A stretch of DNA of 64,000 bases from Candidatus Gastranaerophilales bacterium. GTDB taxonomy: Bacteria > Cyanobacteriota > Vampirovibrionia > Gastranaerophilales > Gastranaerophilaceae. The notes beneath the pieces are model-generated. The model was not told the origin of the DNA and did not search any database. It saw only the letters and a program-made list of their open reading frames with translations. The first letter of the stretch is position 1. Each line of letters begins with the position of its first letter. Below, piece after piece: positions 1 through 8,192 of this stretch. A program made the position numbers and the translations under genes. Location: assembly GCA_944322615.1 (NCBI GenBank), contig CALUPH010000002.1:124001-188000 (forward strand). The letters run 5' to 3'.

Positions 1-1005
1 GGTCCTGATGCTATATGGAAAGTATTTTGGGATAAATACAAGAAAAGAGATTATAAGAGTGCAGAGCAACTTGCAATAAAACACATTAATACATATAAAA
101 ACATAGACTCAACACCTAAAATTGCATTTTGGCTTGCTAAAACAGCTATTAAGCAAAATAAGTTATCAGAAGCACATAATTATTTATCAAAAATAACTAA
201 TAAATATCCTGACAATTATTACGGGTTAAGAGCAGAAAATATCTTAAACAAAAAAAATGATTTTTGGACAACGAATAATACAAATAAAATTCCATCACAA
301 AAAGATGAAATAGAGTTTCCTATATCAATGTCACAATTTGAAATAAAAGATATAAAAATGATTAATACTCTATTTGAAATGGGGGATTATGAAATATGGA
401 GTGACGCTAATTTCAATAATCCTATAGTAGAAAGCTGGTTTGCACTAAAAAGAGATAAAAAAGCTCAATCAATAGTACTTGCCAGAGATGAAATAGATAA
501 AATGGACATCAAACCGCCATTTATCAGTGCCTCATACAAATTAGCATATCCAAGACATTGGGTAGATGAAATTAATATAGCTGGTAATAAATTAGGACTT
601 GATCCATTTCTAATTGCAGCATTGATAAGAGAAGAAAGTTATTTTAATGAATATGCGAAAAGTTCAACCGGTGCTATAGGTCTAATGCAGCTTATGCCTC
701 AAACTGCAAATTATATGATATCAAAATTAACATCAAATATAGCATCTATACAAAACATAGAGAATCCGAGAACAAACTTATACATAGGATGTAATTATTT
801 AAAATATCTGAAAGAACAATTTAATGATGATTTAATGGTAATAGCAGCATATAATGGCGGCGAAGGTTCTGTAAGAAGATGGATGAAAAAATACGGAACA
901 AATGACTATGATGAATTTATAGAAGAAATTCCATACGAAGAAACTCAAAACTATGTAAAAAAAGTTTTCAGAAGTTACCATATGTATCAAAAAATATATC
1001 AATAA
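1..1005 (+). CDS. slt: Soluble lytic murein transglycosylase, 5'-truncated by the window edge
   Basis: The reading frame is open from base 1, so only the C-terminal 334 residues are present; the first in-window ATG (328) is not the real start. The upstream part is helical and ends in a YYGLRAE stretch, which resembles the end of the superhelical U/L domain of Slt70-type enzymes. The last ~150 residues are a GH23-type catalytic domain with the acid Glu in REESYF followed by GAIGLMQLMP and a late AAYNGGEG motif. Such enzymes cleave the MurNAc-GlcNAc bond of peptidoglycan with formation of 1,6-anhydroMurNAc in the periplasm; a signal peptide would be outside the window. It is followed by a 259-base gap before nrdD and is probably not in that operon. 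A second, very different transglycosylase lies at 58220-60448. Confidence 0.9.
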   Translation, partial: GPDAIWKVFWDKYKKRDYKSAEQLAIKHINTYKNIDSTPKIAFWLAKTAIKQNKLSEAHNYLSKITNKYPDNYYGLRAENILNKKNDFWTTNNTNKIPSQKDEIEFPISMSQFEIKDIKMINTLFEMGDYEIWSDANFNNPIVESWFALKRDKKAQSIVLARDEIDKMDIKPPFISASYKLAYPRHWVDEINIAGNKLGLDPFLIAALIREESYFNEYAKSSTGAIGLMQLMPQTANYMISKLTSNIASIQNIENPRTNLYIGCNYLKYLKEQFNDDLMVIAAYNGGEGSVRRWMKKYGTNDYDEFIEEIPYEETQNYVKKVFRSYHMYQKIYQ

Positions 1006-1264
1006 AAATAGTAAAATATTTGACTTTTTCAAATATAAAATATTGTAAAAACATGTTGATAAAAAAGTAATACCACTTATCATATTTTTTAAACTTAATC
1101 TAAATATCAATATTATAGAAATATAATATATACCTCTGATATATTTACAAAGTAAGAAAAAAGGACTATGATAAATAGACTTTAAAAAAGTGGAATATAA
1201 AACATGCATTAAATCATGCAAATTTTTGGGAAAAAATCGGGATAAAAGTATTTGAGGAGATTTC

Positions 1265-3391
1265 ATGGATAAGATTGTAAAAAGAGACGGGGCAATCGTT
1301 AGTTTTGACGCAAACAAGATTGAAACAGCAATCTTAAAAGCAGCAAAAGTAACAAAAGAATTTGGCGAAAAAGAAGCAACCAATGTAACAAGAAAAGTTG
1401 TATTAATGGCACAAGAAATTGCCAATAAAAAAGAGTCTAATTTAAAAGCGCCAACAGTAGAAGAAGTTCAAGATGCAGTTGAAGTTGCACTTTATTCATT
1501 CGGATACACTGCAACAGCAAAAGCATATATTTTATATAGAGAACAAAGAAAAAGAATCAGAGATTTTGCTTCAGGTCTAAATATTGATATGGTTGACGAT
1601 TACTTATCTCAACTTGATTGGCAAGTTAATGAAAATTCTAATATGTCTTATTCAATCCAAGGTTTAAATAACTACATTGCATCAAACATAAGTAAAAATT
1701 ACTGGTTGAATAAAATTTATCCTAAAGAAATAAAAGAAGCACATCAAAATGGCGATATTCACATTCATGACCTGAATATAATATCCGTATATTGTGTAGG
1801 CTGGGATTTAAAAGACCTTTTAATGGAAGGATTTAAAGGTGTAAAAGGAAAAGTTTCAAGTGCACCTCCAAGACATTTTAGAACAGCATTGGGTCAAATG
1901 GTAAATTTCTTATATACAATGCAAGGAGAAAGTGCGGGAGCACAAGCATTTTCAAACTTTGATACACTTCTTGCACCTTTTGTAAGATACGACGGATTAA
2001 CCTATGATCAAGTTAAACAATGTATTCAAGAATTTGTATTCAATATGAATGTTCCAACCAGAGTTGGTTTCCAAACTCCATTTTCAAATATTACAATGGA
2101 CTTAAATGTACCATCATACTATGCAGATCAACCTGTAATAATAGGCGGTGAATACAAAGAAGAGACATATTCACAATTCCAAAGAGAAATGGATATGATT
2201 AATAAGGCATTCTTTGAAGTAATGATGGCAGGTGACAGTTCAGGCAGAGTATTCACATTCCCAATTCCAACATACAACATTACAAAAGACTTTGATTGGG
2301 ATAATCCGAATATTGAAGGACTATGGGAAATGAGTGCAAAATATGGTATTCCATATTTCTCTAATTTCATAAATTCAGATATGAATCCTGAAGATGCACG
2401 TTCAATGTGTTGCAGATTAAGAATTGACAATAGAGAGCTTGAATATAGAGGTGGTGGTCTATTCGGCTCAAATCCATTAACAGGCTCAATTGGTGTTGTA
2501 ACAATGAATCTTCCAAGGATTGCATACTTAGCAAAAGATAAGAACGAATTCTTATCATTACTTGCAGATAGAATGGAAATAGCAAAAAATTCTTTGGAAA
2601 TAAAGAGAAAACTTCTGGAAAAATTAACAGATAATGGTTTATATCCATATACAAAATTCTATTTAAGAGATATAAAAGCAAGATTTAATGTATATTGGAA
2701 AAATCACTTCTCAACAATCGGATTAATCGGCATGAACGAAGCTTGCTTAAATTTATTCGGTAAAGGACTTGATTCAGAAGAAGGTCAAACTTTTGCTTTA
2801 GGTGTTATGGATTTCATGAGAGATAAAATAAAAGAATATCAAATTGAAACAGGTAATAATTACAATCTGGAAGCAACACCGGCAGAAGGTACAAGCTACA
2901 GATTAGCAAAATTAGATAAAAGAAATACACCAAAGATAATATGTGCAAATGAAAAAGAATATGATAACGGAGCTGATCCATATTATTCTAACTCAACACA
3001 TTTACCTGTAAATTATACTGATGATATATTTGAACTGCTTGATTTACAAGATGAATTGCAAACAAAATATACAGGAGGAACTGTTGTACATATTTTCGCA
3101 GGAGAAAGACTTTCTAATACAACAACAATGAAGAATCTTGTAAAGAAAGTATGCACAAACTACCGACTCCCCTACTTCACATTTTCACCAACATTTAGTA
3201 TATGTGAAAATCATGGTTATATTCCGGGAGAACACCAAACATGTCCTGACTGCGGAAGTGAATGCGAAGTATATTCAAGAATCGTAGGATATATAAGACC
3301 AATAAGTCAATGGAATAAAGGTAAACAAGCTGAATTCAAAACAAGAAAAACCTTTGTAATTGATGAAGAAAGATGCAAATGCACTTTTTAA
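1265..3391 (+). CDS. nrdD: Anaerobic (class III) ribonucleoside-triphosphate reductase
   Basis: 708 residues. It reduces ribonucleoside triphosphates to deoxyribonucleotides by glycyl-radical chemistry in the absence of oxygen, in the cytoplasm. Residues 1-95 form an ATP-cone allosteric domain (KRDGAIVSFDANKIE). The barrel contains the conserved GLIGMNEACL segment. Near the C-terminus Cys660, Cys663 and Cys667 (CPDCGSEC) look like a zinc site, and RIVGY at 672-676 supplies the probable radical Gly675. The length and motifs fit the formate- or thioredoxin-type NrdD of anaerobes; the sequence does not tell me which reductant is used. The start is supported by a GAGGAG ribosome site about 8 bases upstream. 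It overlaps nrdG by 19 bases, as expected for an obligate enzyme-activase pair. No class I or II reductase is seen in the window. Confidence 0.97.
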   Translation: MDKIVKRDGAIVSFDANKIETAILKAAKVTKEFGEKEATNVTRKVVLMAQEIANKKESNLKAPTVEEVQDAVEVALYSFGYTATAKAYILYREQRKRIRDFASGLNIDMVDDYLSQLDWQVNENSNMSYSIQGLNNYIASNISKNYWLNKIYPKEIKEAHQNGDIHIHDLNIISVYCVGWDLKDLLMEGFKGVKGKVSSAPPRHFRTALGQMVNFLYTMQGESAGAQAFSNFDTLLAPFVRYDGLTYDQVKQCIQEFVFNMNVPTRVGFQTPFSNITMDLNVPSYYADQPVIIGGEYKEETYSQFQREMDMINKAFFEVMMAGDSSGRVFTFPIPTYNITKDFDWDNPNIEGLWEMSAKYGIPYFSNFINSDMNPEDARSMCCRLRIDNRELEYRGGGLFGSNPLTGSIGVVTMNLPRIAYLAKDKNEFLSLLADRMEIAKNSLEIKRKLLEKLTDNGLYPYTKFYLRDIKARFNVYWKNHFSTIGLIGMNEACLNLFGKGLDSEEGQTFALGVMDFMRDKIKEYQIETGNNYNLEATPAEGTSYRLAKLDKRNTPKIICANEKEYDNGADPYYSNSTHLPVNYTDDIFELLDLQDELQTKYTGGTVVHIFAGERLSNTTTMKNLVKKVCTNYRLPYFTFSPTFSICENHGYIPGEHQTCPDCGSECEVYSRIVGYIRPISQWNKGKQAEFKTRKTFVIDEERCKCTF

Positions 3392-4077
3392 TCGGCGGTA
3401 TACAAAAAACATCATTACTTGATTATCCGGATAAAATAAGTGCAATAGTTTTCACTCAAGGATGCAATTTTAATTGTGGATACTGCCACAATCCGAGATT
3501 ATTAAGTTCAAAACTCAATGAAGACATCTGTCAACCGGATGTCTTTCTTGAGTTTTTAAAAAAAAGACAAGGAAAACTCGACGGAGTAGTTATAACAGGC
3601 GGAGAGTCAACTCTTCAACCTGATATTGAAGCATTTATTACAGAAATAAAATCAATGAATTTTCTTGTTAAGCTTGATACGAATGGTTATAGACCGGAAG
3701 TAATTGAAAAACTTCTGTCGAAAAATTTAATTGATTACATTGCTATGGATATAAAAGGTCCGTTAGATAAATATTCATTAATTACAAGACGAGAAATAGA
3801 TACAAATAAAATCAAACAAAGTATAGATATAATAATGAATGCAAATATAGATTACGAGTTCAGAACAACTGTTCTTCCTATACAAATTCAAATTGAAGAT
3901 TTTGAAAAAATAGGAAATCTTATTAAAAATGCACAAAAGTACTATCTGCAAAAATTTGTTGTCCAATCAGAAATAAACGATAAAACATTGATTAAAGAAA
4001 GAAACTATACAGATGAAGAGTTTAAAACAATAATCAATATATTAAGACAATATGTACAAACAGTCGAAATAAGATAG
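3373..4077 (+). CDS. nrdG: Anaerobic ribonucleotide reductase activating protein (radical SAM)
   Basis: 234 residues. Radical SAM activase that generates the glycyl radical on NrdD using S-adenosylmethionine and a [4Fe-4S] cluster. The cluster motif is Cys31-x3-Cys35-x2-Cys38 (GCNFNCGYCHN), followed by a VITGGES segment typical of the SAM-binding part of the barrel. The size and the N-terminal IGGIQKTSLLDYPD match the NrdG2 type found in archaea and many anaerobes rather than the shorter E. coli NrdG. Two in-frame ATGs (3373, 3379) sit inside the end of nrdD; either could be the start, and translation is likely coupled. The stop codon directly abuts the stop of the convergent ATPase gene with no spacer. 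Confidence 0.95.
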   Translation: MQMHFLIGGIQKTSLLDYPDKISAIVFTQGCNFNCGYCHNPRLLSSKLNEDICQPDVFLEFLKKRQGKLDGVVITGGESTLQPDIEAFITEIKSMNFLVKLDTNGYRPEVIEKLLSKNLIDYIAMDIKGPLDKYSLITRREIDTNKIKQSIDIIMNANIDYEFRTTVLPIQIQIEDFEKIGNLIKNAQKYYLQKFVVQSEINDKTLIKERNYTDEEFKTIINILRQYVQTVEIR

Positions 4078-7000
4078 CTAAATTTCAATGGAATTAAGCT
4101 GACAGAATGTTTTAAATCCGGAACGTTCTCTGGTCGCAAATTCAATCATATTAGGCAACCTTAATTCTTTAGCAAGAAGAAGCGCTTTATTATAAAGTTC
4201 CGATGCTGTTCTAACATTTTCAGAAGAATATATGTGTTTATTTTTCATAACTTCTTCTGTATATTTTGCATAAGCTATATAAAGTTCTATTAATTGATAT
4301 TTTAGTTCGAACTGTTTAGCAAGCATTATTGATTTTTCCAAATACATTTTTGCAGCAGCCAAATCACCTTTTCGTTGATATATTTCAGCAAGATATTTTT
4401 GGAAATATATAATAAAGAAATAATTATTTATTTTAGGACTTTGAGCAATTTCAAGTGATTTAGTTGCAGTATTTAAAGCCTTATCATCTTCACCTGTTTC
4501 CATAGATAATTTAACGATTAAAGCCCACGATAATAATGCACCTATAGCAACTTTTTCTTTTGCGAAATACGTAATTTCTTCATTATAAATTTCTAACGCT
4601 TTTATTGTATTTCCTTCTTCTTTTAAAACAGATCCTAGTATTAATTTAATAATGTTCTTTATAAAATGCTCATTTATATTATTGGTATATGCAGCAAGTT
4701 CAAACAAATCAACTTTCAAATCATTTTTTTGACCTGATAAAACTCTATTTATTATATTAATTAGATTCCACTCTGCAAGCAGATTTTTTTCCATATTTTT
4801 ATCTCTATATGAAGCAGCAATATTATTCAAAAGTTCATTAGATTTATTAATATCGCCTAAAATTGTTTTTGCAAAAGCGTCTATAATATCGACCTGAGTA
4901 GAATAATAATTGGAATTATAATTATATTTCTCAATAAACTCTCTAATTTCGGAAATTGTATTTAAAACCTGATTATTACCTTGCAATGAATAAGCCTTAG
5001 CAAGTGCAATTTTAGAAATTAACCAAGCATTTATAATTATATTTCTATAAGAAGTCTCTATTGGTTTTAAATTAAGTCCTTTATCTAATTCAGGAATAAT
5101 ATCTTCATTAACAAGATTAACAATTTGCTCACTATTCCCAATATTTAGCAATGCTTTTAATTTTCTTGTATTTATAAGTGCTCTATCAAGACCAGAAACA
5201 TTAGCCTGAACAGAATCAATACATTTTATAATAGTATCAACCGCTTCAGTAACGCCAAAATAATTACCGGTTAAATAACAACTCTTTATAAAATATCCGG
5301 ATAAATCTATTACCTTTCTTACATTTGATTCTTTTATTTCAAAATCTAAAACATTTGCCAAATAAGTAACTGCCTCACTCGGAGATTTTTCACACAGCAG
5401 TTTACCAATTTCTTCATATATTTGAGTCTTAATGATTTCAGAATCAGCGACATCTTGTTCTTCAAGTATTTTCAAACATTGTTTTTGAGCAATAACATAT
5501 AAATTAGTATCACCAAGTTTAGCCGTTATACTCGCAGTACTTTGCCATATCAAGAATGCCTCATTTTTTGAAATGGCTTCACTACAGGATATCAACTTTT
5601 GCAAATTGCTTGATAAAATTAATGGTTTTAATGATAAATATAATCTTTCTGAATTTTCTTTATATAATAAATCTTTTTTAGCTTCTTGATATATTAATTT
5701 CCATAATGTAAGACTTTTAAACTCACAAGTATAATTATCAACTTTTTCAATAAACATTTCTTGTATTAAATAATCCAACATTTTTTCAGCTTTATTAACA
5801 GGCATAGTAACAGCTAAACATAATATACTCGTTGCAAAACGATAGCCCATTATTGCAGCCATAAATAAAACATTTTTAGCACTTGGATTTAAAAAATTCA
5901 ATCTGAGTTTTATTAACTCTTCAAAAGAAATAGGATTAAACTCAGGTTTATTATCTTCATTAATTACAATATCATTATCTTTCAAAGAAATATACCCGGA
6001 ATCAAATAACAAAGCAACTTCTTGTTCCATTCTAATTGCATTGCCATCTGACTTACGAACCATTTCATCAATATGCTCTTCGTCAAATATCTCATCAATT
6101 TTTATATATGTACTTTTACTAACTGTTTTAATTAAATCCTCTTTTGTAAACTTTTTAATTAAAATAGTTTCGAACATATTTTCGTCCAGATTTGTCATAT
6201 CAAAATAGCTTTGAATAGATTTATTTTCCTGATATGCAACTAAAAGCTTCAATCTATTATTGAAGAAACCTTTTTTCATCATATGAATAATAAATTCATA
6301 TGATGCACCATCCAGAAGTTCAAAATTATCAATAGAAATAATTAAATTATTATTAACAAGAAAAGATTTTATAACCTTTTCCAATATAGAAAACATCTTC
6401 TGCTTATTAGCTAATATATTCTCAAAGTTATCTTTCTGCGAAGGATAAAAAATATTTAAAAATAAAGTAAGTTCGTTTCCTTCTAAGAAACTAAACACTT
6501 TTGAAAAATTACTCTTTTTAAAATCTTTAATAAAAGATTCTGTACTATTAGTATAAGGAGGAAATCCCATAATTCTAAGAAGTGCATCTTGAAAAAAGCC
6601 GAAACTTGTTATTTGTACAAGTGGAGTACAACTTCCGTATAAAGAAAGAAAACCATTTCTGCTAAGCCTATCTGCAACTTGTTTTAAAACGGCAGACTTT
6701 CCGCTACCTTCATTTCCGTTTATTGCAATAATATTTTTTACCAATGAATTCTTTATAAGATTTATCGCCTTTAAAACAGCTTCAGGCTGCACTTCAATCA
6801 AACTATCTTCTTCATTGTCTTCACTATCATCATTAGAGTTAGATTCATCTGAATTATTAATACTTTTCTCTAAAGATGAATCATCTACTTCCACAATTTT
6901 TTCTTCTTTATTATCAAGATCATAAAGAGTTTTTGCAACGGCACTATCATATTCTTCAATAGAATCAATCTTAATATTTTCTGATATAAGCCCATCTTCA

Positions 7001-7548
7001 TCTTGAAATTGATTTTCAATCTCAGTTTCAGTAGTATTATCCTGAGGTTTTATTTCAGTTTCATTAACATCCGGATTTTCATCTTCTATATTAAAAATTC
7101 TTTCAGAGTCTGAATCATCTTCCGATACAGGAATAGTTTCAACCAAAGGTATGTTTTCTTCAGCAGTATTATTTTCTGTATTTTGATTGTTTTCTTCAAT
7201 AATACTTTCAACACCTGTAATAAATTCATGTTTTACATAAGCAGATTGTTCGGAACAAAAAGGTCTTACTACTTCAAAATCAGAGACATCTTTAGTTTCA
7301 TCTTTTGATACAGTTTGATATTTTTCCAATGAAGTATGACATTTCCTGCATTCAGTAGCAGAATAGATATTTAAACTTCCACAAACAGGACAAGGTTTGA
7401 GTAAATCAAAACCGCAATTTTTACAAGACTTGGAACCAAAAACATTTATTGTCTTACATTCAGGACAATACATGTTAACTCTTATCCCACAGTTACTGCA
7501 TCTTATAGCATTGTCAGGTAACTCAGCACCACATCTGCGACATATCAT
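4078..7548 (-). CDS. Zinc-ribbon, P-loop (STAND-like) ATPase with C-terminal helical repeats
   Basis: 1156 residues, predicted cytoplasmic. Seen: three consecutive zinc ribbons built from six CxxC pairs (Cys3/6, 17/20, 28/31, 42/45, 53/56, 67/70); a long acidic, low-complexity linker (about 110-250); a P-loop GNEGSGKS at 278-285; a Walker B-like LIISIDNFE at 402-410; then about 600 residues of helix-rich sequence that look like tetratricopeptide repeats (for example residues with LAEIYQRKGDLAAAKMYLEKS near the end). This order (sensor or partner module, NTPase, repeat scaffold) is that of STAND signalling ATPases such as MalT-type regulators, but there is no DNA-binding domain. It is the last gene of an operon behind a sigma-like factor (8-base gap) and a membrane anti-sigma-like protein, so a role in that signalling path is inferred. 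Precise function unknown. Confidence 0.8.
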   Translation of the reverse strand: MICRRCGAELPDNAIRCSNCGIRVNMYCPECKTINVFGSKSCKNCGFDLLKPCPVCGSLNIYSATECRKCHTSLEKYQTVSKDETKDVSDFEVVRPFCSEQSAYVKHEFITGVESIIEENNQNTENNTAEENIPLVETIPVSEDDSDSERIFNIEDENPDVNETEIKPQDNTTETEIENQFQDEDGLISENIKIDSIEEYDSAVAKTLYDLDNKEEKIVEVDDSSLEKSINNSDESNSNDDSEDNEEDSLIEVQPEAVLKAINLIKNSLVKNIIAINGNEGSGKSAVLKQVADRLSRNGFLSLYGSCTPLVQITSFGFFQDALLRIMGFPPYTNSTESFIKDFKKSNFSKVFSFLEGNELTLFLNIFYPSQKDNFENILANKQKMFSILEKVIKSFLVNNNLIISIDNFELLDGASYEFIIHMMKKGFFNNRLKLLVAYQENKSIQSYFDMTNLDENMFETILIKKFTKEDLIKTVSKSTYIKIDEIFDEEHIDEMVRKSDGNAIRMEQEVALLFDSGYISLKDNDIVINEDNKPEFNPISFEELIKLRLNFLNPSAKNVLFMAAIMGYRFATSILCLAVTMPVNKAEKMLDYLIQEMFIEKVDNYTCEFKSLTLWKLIYQEAKKDLLYKENSERLYLSLKPLILSSNLQKLISCSEAISKNEAFLIWQSTASITAKLGDTNLYVIAQKQCLKILEEQDVADSEIIKTQIYEEIGKLLCEKSPSEAVTYLANVLDFEIKESNVRKVIDLSGYFIKSCYLTGNYFGVTEAVDTIIKCIDSVQANVSGLDRALINTRKLKALLNIGNSEQIVNLVNEDIIPELDKGLNLKPIETSYRNIIINAWLISKIALAKAYSLQGNNQVLNTISEIREFIEKYNYNSNYYSTQVDIIDAFAKTILGDINKSNELLNNIAASYRDKNMEKNLLAEWNLINIINRVLSGQKNDLKVDLFELAAYTNNINEHFIKNIIKLILGSVLKEEGNTIKALEIYNEEITYFAKEKVAIGALLSWALIVKLSMETGEDDKALNTATKSLEIAQSPKINNYFFIIYFQKYLAEIYQRKGDLAAAKMYLEKSIMLAKQFELKYQLIELYIAYAKYTEEVMKNKHIYSSENVRTASELYNKALLLAKELRLPNMIEFATRERSGFKTFCQLNSIEI

Positions 7549-7556
7549 AACTCGAC

Positions 7557-8144
7557 CTAACTTTTACCGCCATCAAAGAAATTGCTTATCAATTTTGAAA
7601 GTTGCATTAATCTTTTACTAATTTCTGATTGAGATAAATTCAATGATTTTGCTATATCTGCCTGTTTCAAGCCTTTGACATATCTCAAGTAAAAAATATC
7701 TAAAAACTGTTGGGAAGGAACTTCTTTGTGAATAATGCAAACAGCATCAGATATTTTTTGCAAGCAATCTTTTGTAATAAGAATTTCTTCAGCAGTCTCT
7801 TTAGGATCAGGGAAATCAAGAACGAAAGAAGGTCCCAAAGGTTGAGGTTTAACTTTAACAGTAGAGTTAAATTCAGGGACTTTAATTTCTTTTGTCGGAA
7901 CAAATCCTTCATTTGTTCTTCTTACTCTGCCTGAATTTTTAAGCACACTCAAAATCGAGGTGTGAACTACCTTAGATACATAATTTTCTATCTTCTGAAT
8001 ATTAGAAGAAGAATTAAATATCATATAAGTTTTTTGAAAAGCCTCACTACAAAAATCTTCAAACAAATCTTCATTTCCTTGAAAATTTTTATTTGCTCTC
8101 ACAAATTTTTCTATTAACGATCTTTGTTCCTCAACTAAAAGCAC
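7557..8144 (-). CDS. Sigma-70 family-like factor (ECF-like, regions 2 and 4)
   Basis: 195 residues, GTG start. The N-terminal half (about 10-75) resembles sigma region 2: FEDFCSEAFQKTYMIF then helices ending in a basic NSGRVRR. A Pro-rich linker (80-120) follows. The C-terminal half contains a helix-turn-helix typical of region 4: FYLRYVKGLKQADIAKSL followed by LSQSEISKRLMQL, i.e. a recognition helix that would contact a -35 element. It lacks an extended region 1 and 3, as in ECF sigma factors. It sits between a gene for a protein with an anti-sigma-type zinc motif and a zinc-ribbon ATPase, all on the minus strand with short gaps. The context strongly suggests a sigma/anti-sigma pair, although region 2 is divergent and it might instead be a sigma-like DNA-binding regulator. 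Confidence 0.75.
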   Translation of the reverse strand: MLLVEEQRSLIEKFVRANKNFQGNEDLFEDFCSEAFQKTYMIFNSSSNIQKIENYVSKVVHTSILSVLKNSGRVRRTNEGFVPTKEIKVPEFNSTVKVKPQPLGPSFVLDFPDPKETAEEILITKDCLQKISDAVCIIHKEVPSQQFLDIFYLRYVKGLKQADIAKSLNLSQSEISKRLMQLSKLISNFFDGGKS

Positions 8145-8192
8145 TAGTCTTTTTCTCTAATCTCACATACCCATACAATATAATAACATAAA

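Noticed and set aside
1006-1264. NrdR boxes or a B12 riboswitch before nrdD
   Set aside because: I looked for ACA-x4-ATAT-x4-TGT-like pairs and for conserved B12 elements; only AT-rich noise and a weak TTGACT/TATTGT promoter-like pair were found.
832-1425. 197-codon open frame on the minus strand
   Set aside because: It lies antisense over the transglycosylase end, the nrdD leader and the nrdD start; composition is that of a reverse-complement shadow and no ribosome site is present.
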